In this document: positions 10,701 to 18,644 of the stretch, piece by piece
How the letters are laid out: each line of letters opens with the position of its first letter
How positions within the stretch are numbered: position 1 is the first letter of the stretch
Source of the DNA: CAYJAB01 sp964368305
Lineage (GTDB): Bacteria; Bacillota_I; Bacilli_A; Erysipelotrichales; Erysipelotrichaceae
Assembly: GCA_964368305.1 (NCBI GenBank)
Contig: CAYJAB010000006.1
Coordinates: 3,171 to 67,170, forward strand
DNA: 64,000 bases
Direction: 5' to 3'
Notes under the pieces: generated by a model
The model's database searches: none
Seen by the model: the letters and a program-made list of their open reading frames with translations, nothing else
What the model was told of the DNA's origin: nothing
Position numbers and translations under genes: made by a program

Positions 10701-11855
10701 AATTGTCATATGACTACCTTTAACTAATACATCTTTTAATGCTTCTCTTTCTTTTACTCCGATATATGTTCCAGCAGGATAAACAACATCCCCTTTTGCA
10801 GAAATTACATCTTCTGCTAAATAAGAACCTTCTAAACGATTTAACACACCAAGTTTTCTTCTAATTTTATAACGTCCAGCATGTGTTAAGTCATATCTTC
10901 TAGCATCAAAGAATTTTGTATTCATTACACTGATAGAACCATCTAAAGTAGGAACCTCATCAGATCTTTGATTTTCATAAACAGTTAATAATGCTTCATT
11001 TGTAGTTTTTACTTTATCAGAAACCAATGTATTTTTAATTTCTTCATAACTTCCAAAGAATGCACTATACATTAATAGATACTGATTTAAGAATTCTCTT
11101 TCTTCACCCTCTACTAACATTTCTTTGTCTACACTTAACCCTAAACTCTCTAAGAAAGTACCCATTTGTGCACTATCAAAAGCATCCTCACTCTTCTCAC
11201 CATTTAAAGACATCCCAATCGCCTTCAGTAAGATAGTAGAAAGAATTTTACGTTTACGGTCTACACTCATATTAATCAAACGTCCAAAAGCAGCTTTCTT
11301 AGAATCTGTCATAAATTCAAGCCATGTACCACGACTTGGAATCACTTCAGCCATGAAAACGTCTTTACCCGTTTTATCTTCTTGACCAATTTCATAATAA
11401 GCACCTGGAGATCTTACGATTTGAGAAACGATAACACGTTCTGCACCATTGATGATAAATGTTCCAGTTTCAGTCATTAAAGGCATATCCCCAAGGAATA
11501 CTTCTTCTACTTTAGTAATAACCTCACCTGTAGCATTGTCCACCATTTCAAGTTCCATACTTGCTTTGATTGGAGCAGCATAATTCGCTTGACGAATTTT
11601 ACACTCTGATACAGAGTATTTTGGTGTTCCAACCTCATAACTTAAAAACTTTAGTTTAATTGTTCCAGAGTAGTTTTGAATCGGATAAACCTCATTAAAA
11701 ACCTCATGTAATCCTTCACGCTTAAACCAATCAAATGAATCAGTTTGAATCTCAACTAGATCTGGTAACTGTAAGTTTGTACTTACTTTGGAATAGTCAC
11801 GTCTTGTTGCCTTCTTCCCTAATTCTAAAATGCGATAACTCTTGTTTTTTTCCAT
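7740..11855 (-). CDS. rpoB: DNA-directed RNA polymerase subunit beta
   Basis: 1371 residues from the chosen start (MEKNKSYRILELG), which has AAAGGAT at the right distance; the upstream ATG at 11900 lacks a ribosome binding site. The rifampicin-binding region reads SSQLSQFMDQTNPLAELTNKRRI: the invariant His of cluster I (E. coli 526) is Asn here (codon AAT at 9852-9854, residue 668). The stretch between YLAED (about residue 343) and DDIDQLGNRR (about 582) is some 130 residues longer than I recall for the Bacillus protein. The C-terminus carries an acidic tail. A consensus promoter lies 85 bp upstream, so rpoBC can be transcribed independently of rplJL. Confidence 0.98.
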   Translation of the reverse strand: MEKNKSYRILELGKKATRRDYSKVSTNLQLPDLVEIQTDSFDWFKREGLHEVFNEVYPIQNYSGTIKLKFLSYEVGTPKYSVSECKIRQANYAAPIKASMELEMVDNATGEVITKVEEVFLGDMPLMTETGTFIINGAERVIVSQIVRSPGAYYEIGQEDKTGKDVFMAEVIPSRGTWLEFMTDSKKAAFGRLINMSVDRKRKILSTILLKAIGMSLNGEKSEDAFDSAQMGTFLESLGLSVDKEMLVEGEEREFLNQYLLMYSAFFGSYEEIKNTLVSDKVKTTNEALLTVYENQRSDEVPTLDGSISVMNTKFFDARRYDLTHAGRYKIRRKLGVLNRLEGSYLAEDVISAKGDVVYPAGTYIGVKEREALKDVLVKGSHMTIMPYNHLFSHPDISYVNTENHVALKGRILATDVELKEVTFEKGTALSESDVALIAKEVDVVAVYASIIAQEVKLTKKNARSVLNYGQRLFCIARFTSNNTDLIVDGELVKERYIPDMIVKRISTSEENSVVNMVNNGTDVSVWLVGAAVQVLTVRPNEKSDFTVKVIGTDPLVNKKTVMISDMYASYSYLLTMFDNVGQVDDIDQLGNRRVRTIGELLQNQCRIGLSRIERVVKERMSITDNAALTPKNLTNIRPLTAAVKEFFASSQLSQFMDQTNPLAELTNKRRISALGPGGLTRERAGFEVRDVHYSHYGRICPIETPEGPNIGLISNLTSYAKVNQYGFIQTPYHVVKEGHVTEDVVYLSADEEIDYAIAQANEVDGTELAHEEVVARRHGETTMVNKEDIELVDVSPKQIVSVATACIPFLENDDASRALMGANMQRQAIPLLRPNSPYVGTGIEYRIAKDSGSGITSTTEGIVTYVDANNITVSGSEGDKKYELEKFRRSNSGTCINQTPIVRLGEKVERGDILADGPSMQNGELALGQNVTIAFMTWYGYNYEDAIIMSERLVKDDVYTSIHIEEYDIEVRETKLGAEEITRDIPNVSENSCRNLDARGIVMVGAEVKEGDILVGKVTPKGQSEISPEEKLLLAIFGEKSREVRDNSLKVPHGGAGIVQMVRFFKREDGHELPPGVNEVVKVYIVQKRKISEGDKMAGRHGNKGVISKILPVEDMPYLPDGTPVDIMLNPFGVPSRMNIGQVLEIHLGFAAKKLGVKFATPVFSGINNEELKDIMAEAECTPDGKNVLFDGRTGEPFDERISVGVMYMIKLAHMVDDKLHARATGPYSLVTQQPLGGKAQNGGQRFGEMEVWALEAYGAAHILQEILTIKSDDIVGRTKTYEAIIKGRNIPEPGIPESFRVLKHELQALAIDVKMLDENQNEVDLRKMESDEVSTMAAIEEVVEVAPVVEDVEDLPEAAIVGFDDEMFA

Positions 11856-11939
11856 TAATTCCATCCTTTCTGAATGGTAGGTAAACGCCAAAAAAGGCAT
11901 TATTCCCCATCTTAATATTTAATATTTTAGCAATTTACT

Positions 11940-11968
11940 ATATTAACAAACAATTGTCAATATGTCAA
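11940..11968 (-). promoter_or_regulatory. sigma-A promoter of rpoBC
   Basis: The minus strand reads TTGACA (11963-11968), a 17-bp spacer, then TAATAT (11940-11945). The -35 overlaps the stop codon of the methyltransferase gene. The leader contains a short GCC/GGC hairpin around 11887-11900. Confidence 0.8.
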
Positions 11969-12561
11969 TGATTTTTAGTGCATTTTAATATAAAATATCC
12001 TTTTTCTTTTTCAATAACCTCACAATTACCAAAAATAGACTTTAATTTTTCCATTGCACTTTTTGCACCCTGCTGTTTTCGAATCACAACCCATAATACT
12101 CCATTTAATTCTAAATGCGTATACGAATCTTCAAAGAAGCGATAAATCACATCTTTTCCAGCACGAATAGGTGGATTACTTATAATATCTGTATACATTG
12201 ATTTAACTTCATTAAATCCATCCGATACATAAGCTTCAATCTCTACATGATTTTTATTCGCATTTTCTAAAGTCAATTCTACTGCACGCGGATTCACATC
12301 CACAGATGTTACAGCACTTTCTTTAAAAACTGTCTTACATACAATACCTACTACGCCATATCCACAACCTAAATCTAAAATCTTCTCATTTAATGATTGT
12401 TTAGAAAGAACATTCAATAGGATTTCCGTACCTCTATCTACATGATCTTTACAAAACACGCCATTATCTGTAATAAAACGATAATCAATGCCCAAAAACC
12501 GGAAAGAAACTTCCTTCCGGTTATGCGGCATATTACGATTGTCTGTATAGTAATGACTCAT
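11965..12561 (-). CDS. ybxB: class I SAM methyltransferase, RsmC/YbxB family
   Basis: 198 residues. A SAM-binding glycine motif DLGCGYGVVG is at about residues 60-70, an acidic end of strand 2 is in SVDVNPRAVE, and a substrate-base motif SNPPIRAG at about 127-134. This is the single-domain form of the rRNA small-subunit guanine-N2 methyltransferase family (RsmC-like). Location between rplL and rpoB is the same as for Bacillus subtilis ybxB, which supports the family call; the modified base is not proven. The ribosome binding site AGGAGG is six bases before ATG. There is no terminator between rplL and this gene. Confidence 0.88.
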   Translation of the reverse strand: MSHYYTDNRNMPHNRKEVSFRFLGIDYRFITDNGVFCKDHVDRGTEILLNVLSKQSLNEKILDLGCGYGVVGIVCKTVFKESAVTSVDVNPRAVELTLENANKNHVEIEAYVSDGFNEVKSMYTDIISNPPIRAGKDVIYRFFEDSYTHLELNGVLWVVIRKQQGAKSAMEKLKSIFGNCEVIEKEKGYFILKCTKNH

Positions 12562-12607
12562 AGAATCCCTCCTAATTAGACTACAACTTCATTTGTAATA
12601 TTATAAA

Positions 12608-12973
12608 CTATTTAATTTCTACTGTCGCACCAGCAGCCATTAATTTTTCTTTAATTTCTTCAGCTTCTTCTGGTTTGATGTTTTCTTTAATATTAGCAGG
12701 TGCTCCATCAACTAATCCTTTAGCTTCTACTAATCCTAAACCTGTAACTTCACGTACAGCTTTGATTACAGCAACTTTTGTAGCTCCAACATCTTTTAAT
12801 ACAACTGTAACTTCAGTTGGTCCAGTAGGTGCAGCTTCTTCAGCAGCAGCAGCAACAGGTGCAGCAGCAGTAACTCCAAATTCCTCTTCGATTGCCTTTA
12901 CAAGGTCGTTTAATTCAAGAATTGTCATCTCTTTAAGAGAAGCAATTACATCAGCAGTATTTAATTTTGCCAT
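12608..12973 (-). CDS. rplL: 50S ribosomal protein L7/L12
   Basis: 121 residues, the usual family length. The N-terminal dimerisation helix (SLKEMTILELNDLVKAIEEEF) is followed by an Ala/Glu/Pro hinge (about 36-50) and the conserved C-terminal domain (KTEFxV-like VTVVLKDVGATKVAVIKAVRE, GLGLVEAKGLVDGAP). It forms the factor-binding stalk with L10 and lies 31 bp after rplJ. L12 is made in excess over L10; here there is no obvious internal promoter, so translation efficiency is the likely means. Confidence 0.99.
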   Translation of the reverse strand: MAKLNTADVIASLKEMTILELNDLVKAIEEEFGVTAAAPVAAAAEEAAPTGPTEVTVVLKDVGATKVAVIKAVREVTGLGLVEAKGLVDGAPANIKENIKPEEAEEIKEKLMAAGATVEIK

Positions 12974-13004
12974 TTTTATTTTCCTCCGTTTGTTTTTTTA
13001 GCGA

Positions 13005-13505
13005 TTATTCGCCAGCTTCATCTTTCGCTTCAGCAACAGCTTTAACTGCGCAAGCAAAACTTCTTACAGGTGATTGTAAGCATCCTAATAACATAGAAAG
13101 CATACCCTCTTTGTTAGGTAATTTAGAAAGCGCAACGATTTCGTCCGCAGTCACTACATTACCATCTACAACTCCCGCTTTTAATACTAGTTTGTCATGT
13201 GTTTTCGCAAATTTCGCAAGTACACGACTAGGTGCAACAGCATCATCACTGAATGCGATTGCATTAGGACCAGTCAAAGCATCTGTTAGTCCGTTGTATC
13301 CAGCTTCTTCAGCAGCACGAGAAGTCATTGAATTTTTATAAACTTTAAATTCAACTGATTCTTTACGTAACTCTCTTCTAAGCTCAGTTACTTCCGCAAC
13401 AGATAACCCACGATATTCAACTACAACAGTACTAGCAGCATCAGACATTTTCTTAGAAATTTCTGAAACTAATTGTTGTTTTGAATCAAGTGTTGTTTGG
13501 TTCAT
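13005..13505 (-). CDS. rplJ: 50S ribosomal protein L10
   Basis: 166 residues. It carries the L10 features VVVEYRGLSVAEVTELRRELR and FKVYKNSMTSRAAEEAG, and a C-terminal helix that binds L12 dimers. AGGAGG precedes the ATG. It is the first gene of the rplJ-rplL-ybxB transcript and is preceded by a typical L10 leader through which the L10/L12 complex represses its own synthesis. Confidence 0.99.
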   Translation of the reverse strand: MNQTTLDSKQQLVSEISKKMSDAASTVVVEYRGLSVAEVTELRRELRKESVEFKVYKNSMTSRAAEEAGYNGLTDALTGPNAIAFSDDAVAPSRVLAKFAKTHDKLVLKAGVVDGNVVTADEIVALSKLPNKEGMLSMLLGCLQSPVRSFACAVKAVAEAKDEAGE

Positions 13506-13543
13506 ATTTTATACCTCCTATTTCCTATACTCAATATACCGGT

Positions 13544-13653
13544 ATAAATAATAAAACTCGTACCATGACGTACGAGTTGAAAGTTCATTTCTTCCGTACC
13601 TCGGTAACATGATTAAGCTATTTCGCCGTTACTGTCTTTGGTATATTGAATGC
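13544..13653 (-). ncRNA. ribosomal protein L10 leader with attenuator
   Basis: The leader contains the L10-binding core on the minus strand (ACCAAAGACAGTAACGGCG ... CTTAAT ... TTACCGAGGTA, about 13596-13642), as in the L10 leader of other Bacillota. It is followed by a terminator-like hairpin of 9 bp (arms 13555-13563 and 13570-13578, 6-nt loop) with a T-rich tail. This arrangement predicts autoregulation by L10(L12)4 binding. Confidence 0.9.
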
Positions 13654-13659
13654 CCATAT

Positions 13660-13688
13660 ATATTATCAAGTAATTACACAATTGTCAA
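13660..13688 (-). promoter_or_regulatory. sigma-A promoter of rplJL
   Basis: The minus strand reads TTGACA (13683-13688), 17 bp, then TAATAT (13660-13665). Transcription would start near 13653, at the 5' end of the L10 leader. Confidence 0.88.
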
Positions 13689-13720
13689 CTACTATTCAAT
13701 CGCAATCTTCCATATTTTTT

Positions 13721-13753
13721 TATAAAAAAAGCAGCTTCTTTCGAAACTACTTT
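13721..13753 (-). terminator. eno operon terminator
   Basis: An 11-bp stem with two G-U pairs and a GAAA tetraloop (minus strand) is followed by TTTTTT. It ends pgk-tpiA-eno just before the rplJ promoter. Confidence 0.88.
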
Positions 13754-13762
13754 TAAGTAAAA

Positions 13763-15058
13763 TTATTTTTTAATATTATAAAATGCACTTAATCCTGGAT
13801 ATACAGCAGCATCTCCTAATTGATCAGCAATTCTGATTAATTGGTTATACTTAGCGATTCTATCTGTACGAGACATAGAACCTGTTTTAATTTGTCCAGC
13901 ATTGAACCCTACAGCAATATCAGCAATTGTTGTATCTTCTGATTCACCAGATCTATGTGAAACAACACAAGTGTATCCATTTTGTTTCGCAAGTTCCATT
14001 GCATCAAATGTTTCAGTTAAAGTACCGATTTGGTTCACTTTAATTAAGATTGAGTTTGCGATTCCTTTTTCAATCCCTTCTTTTAAGATAGCAGGATTTG
14101 TAACGAATAAGTCATCCCCAACGATTTGCACTTTTTCTCCTAAACGATCTGTAAGTTTTTTCCAACCATCCCAGTCTCTTTCTCCAAGACCATCTTCAAT
14201 TGAAACAATAGGATATTTTTCAACCCATTCAGCATACATTTCAATCATTTCATCAGTTGTTTTAGTTCCAGTGTTAGATTTTTTAAGTTCATACATTTTT
14301 GTTTCTGTATTATAGAACTCACTTGCTGCTACGTCCATAGCTAAACAAATATCTTTACCAGGTACATATCCTGCAGCTTTGATTGCTTCAGTGATTACAA
14401 TTAATGGTTCTTCATTGTTTTCAAGACTTGGTGCATATCCACCTTCATCCCCAACATTTGTATTTTTACCACGTGCTTTTAACACTTTCTTTAAGTTATG
14501 GAATACTTCAGCACCCATTCTTAAAGCTTCATTAATAGAAGTTGCACCTACTGGCATAATCATATATTCTTGGAAGTCTACAGAAGAGTCCGCATGACTA
14601 CCACCATTTACTACGTTCATCATAGGAACAGGTAATTTTTTACCATTAAATCCACCAAAATATTGATATAGTGGAATTCCATAATAATCTGCAGCTGCGC
14701 GTGCACAAGCCATAGAAACACCTAAAATTGCATTTGCACCTAATTTAGATTTATCATTTGTACCATCTAACGCAATCATCGTCATATCAATTAGATTTTG
14801 ATCCGTTACATCCATACCAATAATCTCTTCTGCAATAATGTCATTTACATTGTCTACTGCTTTAAGAACACCTTTACCCATAAAACGTGCTTTGTCATTG
14901 TCACGAAGTTCTAACGCTTCTCTTTCACCTGTACTTGCTCCACTTGGAACGATTGCGCGCCCAAATGCACCAGAATCTGTTGTTACTTCAACTTCTACTG
15001 TTGGATTACCACGAGAATCAATCACTTCACGTGCGTATACTTCAATAATAATTGGCAT
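13763..15058 (-). CDS. eno: enolase
   Basis: 431 residues. Converts 2-phosphoglycerate to phosphoenolpyruvate; magnesium-dependent, cytoplasmic, and often part of the RNA degradosome in Bacillota. Signatures: SGASTGEREA, NGGSHADSSVDFQEYMIMP, SIEDGLGERDWDGW, VGDDLFVTN, ILIKVNQIGT (catalytic Lys) and SHRSGESEDTTIADIAV. AGGAGG precedes the ATG. It is the last gene of the glycolytic operon, 65 bp after tpiA; that gap contains a small hairpin (15101-15116, ATTGGA/TCCAAT) without a U-run. gpmI and gapA are not in the cluster. Confidence 0.99.
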   Translation of the reverse strand: MPIIIEVYAREVIDSRGNPTVEVEVTTDSGAFGRAIVPSGASTGEREALELRDNDKARFMGKGVLKAVDNVNDIIAEEIIGMDVTDQNLIDMTMIALDGTNDKSKLGANAILGVSMACARAAADYYGIPLYQYFGGFNGKKLPVPMMNVVNGGSHADSSVDFQEYMIMPVGATSINEALRMGAEVFHNLKKVLKARGKNTNVGDEGGYAPSLENNEEPLIVITEAIKAAGYVPGKDICLAMDVAASEFYNTETKMYELKKSNTGTKTTDEMIEMYAEWVEKYPIVSIEDGLGERDWDGWKKLTDRLGEKVQIVGDDLFVTNPAILKEGIEKGIANSILIKVNQIGTLTETFDAMELAKQNGYTCVVSHRSGESEDTTIADIAVGFNAGQIKTGSMSRTDRIAKYNQLIRIADQLGDAAVYPGLSAFYNIKK

Positions 15059-15123
15059 CTATAAGTCCTCCTTTGATTACCTTATCATTTATTTATATAT
15101 ATTGGATTTTTCCAATGATATAA

Positions 15124-15867
15124 CTATTTAACTGCGTTAATAATTTCCGCAAAAGAATCTGTTTTTAATGACGCTCCACCAATTAGTGCCCCATCAATAT
15201 CTTCACAAGCCATATATTCTTTAATGTTTTCAGGTTTTACTGATCCTCCATATTGAATACGAACTTTGCTCGCAGCTTGTTCACCATACATTACTCTAAC
15301 TTGATCACGTACGATTGCACAACAGTTTTGCGCATCTTCTTTACTTGCAGATTTCCCTGTTCCGATTGCCCAAATTGGCTCATATGCGATAACAAGATTT
15401 GCTACGCACTCTTCACATAAATCTTTAAGACTTCCGCTTAATTGTGTGCGAATTACTTCTTCTGTTTGTTTCGCATCATATTGCGCTTCTGTTTCACCGA
15501 TACATACAATCGGTGTCATATTTGCTTCAATCAAACGTTTCGCTTTTTTATTAACTGTTTCATCTGTATCTCCAAACATTGTTCTTCTTTCAGAATGTCC
15601 GATAATACAATGTGTAACACCAAGCTCTTGTAGCATTACAACACTCACTTCACCAGTAAATGCTCCTGTATCTTCATAGTGACAGTTTTCAGCAGCAATC
15701 ACTAAGTTATTCGCAGTTTCAACGCTTTTCGCAAGTGCAGTATATGGAGCACCTACTCCAAATGTAGCACCATCATGCAACACCGGTTCGATTGATTTCA
15801 CAAATTCAACTGCTTCCGCAATTGTTTTATTCATTTTCCAGTTTCCAACAATAATTGGTTTTCTCAT
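15124..15867 (-). CDS. tpiA: triosephosphate isomerase
   Basis: 247 residues, normal length. Interconverts dihydroxyacetone phosphate and glyceraldehyde 3-phosphate. Active-site elements are GNWKMN (Lys11), IIGHSERR (catalytic His) and AYEPIWAIGTGKSAS (catalytic Glu and flexible loop 6); the phosphate-binding IQYGGSVKPEN and GALIGGASL follow. The start ATG shares one base with the pgk stop (TAATG), indicating translational coupling. Confidence 0.99.
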   Translation of the reverse strand: MRKPIIVGNWKMNKTIAEAVEFVKSIEPVLHDGATFGVGAPYTALAKSVETANNLVIAAENCHYEDTGAFTGEVSVVMLQELGVTHCIIGHSERRTMFGDTDETVNKKAKRLIEANMTPIVCIGETEAQYDAKQTEEVIRTQLSGSLKDLCEECVANLVIAYEPIWAIGTGKSASKEDAQNCCAIVRDQVRVMYGEQAASKVRIQYGGSVKPENIKEYMACEDIDGALIGGASLKTDSFAEIINAVK

Positions 15868-17066
15868 TAGTTTTTCTCCTTAATAATCGCAATACCAGGT
15901 AATTCTTTACCTTCCATGAATTCCATAGAAGCTCCACCACCTGTTGAGATATGTGTAAATTTATCTTTATACCCTAAGTTGATTGCCGCAGAAGCACTAT
16001 CTCCCCCACCAATCACTGTCATCGCATCATCTAATTCAGAAATCGCTTTACAAACAGCTTCTGTCCCTTTCGCAAATTCAGGTTTTTCAAATACACCCAT
16101 TGGTCCATTCCATACTACTGTTTTTGCTCCAGCCAATTCTTTTTTAAACAATTCAACTGTTTTAGGACCAATATCCAATCCCATATAATCCGCAGGAATA
16201 TGATCAATATCTACCACTTTAATATCTGTTGCCCCATCAAATGCATTCGCAACTGTAATATCAACAGGTAAGAATAATTTCCCTTTTCCTCTTTCCATAA
16301 ATTCTAAAGCCATATCCATTTTATCTTCTTCAAGTAATGATGTTCCAATTTCTTTTCCTAATGCTTTAAAGAATGTATAACTCATACCACCACCGATAAT
16401 AACTTTATCTGCTTTATTTAATAATTCTTCAATAATTGCAATTTTATCAGAAACTTTTGCTCCTCCTAAAATCGCCACAAAAGGACGTTTTGGATTATTT
16501 ACCGCTTTATTTAACATTTCTACTTCTTTTTCAACTAAAAATCCAAGTGCACTTTCAAGATGTGTAGCCACACCTACTGTTGAAGCGTGTGCTCTGTGAA
16601 CAGATCCAAACGCATCTGTTACAAAGTATTCTCCAAGGCTTGCCCAATATGCACCAAGTTCAGGGTCATTTTTACTTTCCCCTTTTTCATAACGTGTGTT
16701 TTGCATAACAACGATTTCTTTCTCTTTTAATGCATCTACTGCATTTTCAAGTTCTTCTCCTCTTGTTGCATTCACAAATGTTACTTTTGTATCTACAAGT
16801 TCAGCCAGTCTTTTCGCAACTGGTTCCATATTATTTTTGATTTTATCTGATTCAGTTTTTTCAGCATCTTTATGATTTACTTTTCCTAAATGTGACATCA
16901 ATACGATTTTCGCATCGTTATCCATTAAATATTTAATCGTAGGCAATGCCCCTAAAATACGATTATCATTTGTAATCACTCCATCTTTAAGCGGTACGTT
17001 AAAGTCCACACGAACGATGACCTTTTTACCTTTTACATCAAGATCACGCACAGTTTGTTTGCTCAT
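15867..17066 (-). CDS. pgk: phosphoglycerate kinase
   Basis: 399 residues. Transfers phosphate from 1,3-bisphosphoglycerate to ADP. N-terminal VIVRVDFNVPLKDG and SHLG(K), the hinge LGGAKVSDKI, and the nucleotide site WNGPMGVFE and IGGGDSASAAI with the GGGASMEFMEG loop are all intact. AGGAGGG precedes the ATG. It is the first gene of pgk-tpiA-eno, with its own promoter. Confidence 0.99.
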   Translation of the reverse strand: MSKQTVRDLDVKGKKVIVRVDFNVPLKDGVITNDNRILGALPTIKYLMDNDAKIVLMSHLGKVNHKDAEKTESDKIKNNMEPVAKRLAELVDTKVTFVNATRGEELENAVDALKEKEIVVMQNTRYEKGESKNDPELGAYWASLGEYFVTDAFGSVHRAHASTVGVATHLESALGFLVEKEVEMLNKAVNNPKRPFVAILGGAKVSDKIAIIEELLNKADKVIIGGGMSYTFFKALGKEIGTSLLEEDKMDMALEFMERGKGKLFLPVDITVANAFDGATDIKVVDIDHIPADYMGLDIGPKTVELFKKELAGAKTVVWNGPMGVFEKPEFAKGTEAVCKAISELDDAMTVIGGGDSASAAINLGYKDKFTHISTGGGASMEFMEGKELPGIAIIKEKN

Positions 17067-17092
17067 CTAAAAACCCTCCTTGTTTCATATGA

Positions 17093-17121
17093 ATTATATC
17101 ACTGTAATTTATGCAAGTAAA
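17093..17121 (-). promoter_or_regulatory. promoter of pgk-tpiA-eno
   Basis: The minus strand reads TTTACT (17116-17121), 17 bp, TATAAT (17093-17098). It lies just downstream of the glgA terminator. Confidence 0.7.
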
Positions 17122-17168
17122 CGCATATTCAATGATTTTGTGATAAAAAAAACAAGAAAGCCCTTTCT

Positions 17169-17200
17169 AAAAAAAAGCACCGTATTATACAGGTGCTTTT
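17169..17200 (-). terminator. glg operon terminator
   Basis: A GCACC/GGTGC stem with an upper GTA/TAC extension, flanked by A- and T-runs, overlaps the last codons of glgA. On the minus strand it is followed by eight T. Confidence 0.85.
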
Positions 17201-18636
17201 TTAGTTAATAATCGATATAATTCAAGATATTCACAAGCCGATTTACTCCAACTTACATCTGTTTTCATCGCTTGTTTAATCAATTGTTTAAATGATACTT
17301 GATCTTTATAATACAAGTCTACAGCCATTTTCAATACAAAAAGCATATCATGGCTACTAAATAACGAAAAACTAAACCCTGTTCCTTCTTTCGTATACTT
17401 ATTATAAGGAAGTACAGTATCTTTTAAACCCCCTGTTTCTCTTACAAGAGGAAGCGTTCCATAGCGCATCGCAATCAACTGACTAATACCACAAGGCTCA
17501 AATAAAGATGGCATTAAAAATACATCAGACGCTGCATATATTTTATGCGCAACCTCTTCAGAATAACCACAATAATAGACAGCTCTTCCTTTATATTTTC
17601 CCTCCATGTGCTTAAACTGATTCTCCACATGTTCTTCACCCGTTCCAAGAATAACCAATTGAATATCCTGCCCCATAATATCCGCAAGTCTTTCAATCAT
17701 TAAATAAACACCCTTTTGCCAAGTTAGACGAGATACCATACCTACAAGCATCACATCCTTTGACACACGCAATCCCAACTGTTTTTGAAGTGCAAGTTTA
17801 TTTTCAAGCTTCCCTTTTGTAACAGTTTTTAAACTATATTGTCTTTCAAGTGTTTCATCTGTTTTTGGATTCCATAAATCAATATCAATTCCATTTACAA
17901 TACCGCTTAAATCATACTCTCTAAATTTTAAAACTTGATCAAGTTGTTCACCATATTGTGGTGTTAATATTTCTTTTGCATAATTACATGATACAGTTGT
18001 AACTTTATCCGCATACACAATACCCGCTTTCATAAAAGAAATCCCATTATGTAATCTTAAAGCTCCATTTAAAAAATATTGTTGCGAGATATCAAAACAC
18101 TCCGACAATACCTCTTTAGAAAAATTCCCTTGGTATGCCAAATTATGAATTGTATAGACATGTTTTATATTACGATACTTTTCATTGCTTCCGTATTGAT
18201 GTCTACATAAAAACGGAATCATCCCTGTATGCCAATCATGACTATGAATAACATCTGGATAAAAATCTAAATGATACAACATATCTAAAACAGATTTTTG
18301 AAAAAACGCAAAACGAATCGCATCGTCTTGATACCCATATAATCCATCTCTTTCAAAATAATCACGATGCTCTACAAAATAAAACAATACACCCTCTTGT
18401 TGCTTTTGATAAATCGTACACTGTGTATGATAATCTCCAAATATAATCGGAAAACTACAAGCTACACTCATCTTTTCTTTATATTTTTGAGACACCTTCA
18501 AATACATCGGAATAACAACACGCACATCCATTTTCTTTTTTGATAATTCTTTTGGAAGAGATCCTAATACATCAGCCAACCCACCACTTTTGATAAATGG
18601 GACCGCTTCTGACCCCGCAAATAAAATTGACTTCAT
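17185..18636 (-). CDS. glgA: glycogen synthase (ADP-glucose)
   Basis: 483 residues, GT5 family. The N-terminal ADP-glucose site is SGGLADVLGSLPKEL; HDWHTGM and the C-terminal ESLFEPCGISQ-type motif (LFEPCGISQLIAMRYG) with RETGGLKDTV are present. The start at 18636 (MKSILFAGSE) is chosen for its AGGTGA site; the in-frame ATG at 18654 overlaps glgD and lacks one. Third gene of glgC-glgD-glgA, 8 bp after glgD. Confidence 0.97.
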   Translation of the reverse strand: MKSILFAGSEAVPFIKSGGLADVLGSLPKELSKKKMDVRVVIPMYLKVSQKYKEKMSVACSFPIIFGDYHTQCTIYQKQQEGVLFYFVEHRDYFERDGLYGYQDDAIRFAFFQKSVLDMLYHLDFYPDVIHSHDWHTGMIPFLCRHQYGSNEKYRNIKHVYTIHNLAYQGNFSKEVLSECFDISQQYFLNGALRLHNGISFMKAGIVYADKVTTVSCNYAKEILTPQYGEQLDQVLKFREYDLSGIVNGIDIDLWNPKTDETLERQYSLKTVTKGKLENKLALQKQLGLRVSKDVMLVGMVSRLTWQKGVYLMIERLADIMGQDIQLVILGTGEEHVENQFKHMEGKYKGRAVYYCGYSEEVAHKIYAASDVFLMPSLFEPCGISQLIAMRYGTLPLVRETGGLKDTVLPYNKYTKEGTGFSFSLFSSHDMLFVLKMAVDLYYKDQVSFKQLIKQAMKTDVSWSKSACEYLELYRLLTKKAPV

Positions 18637-18644
18637 ACACTCAC

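Noticed and set aside
15101..15116. Terminator between tpiA and eno
   Set aside because: Only a 6-bp stem without U-run; eno has no separate convincing promoter in the gap.
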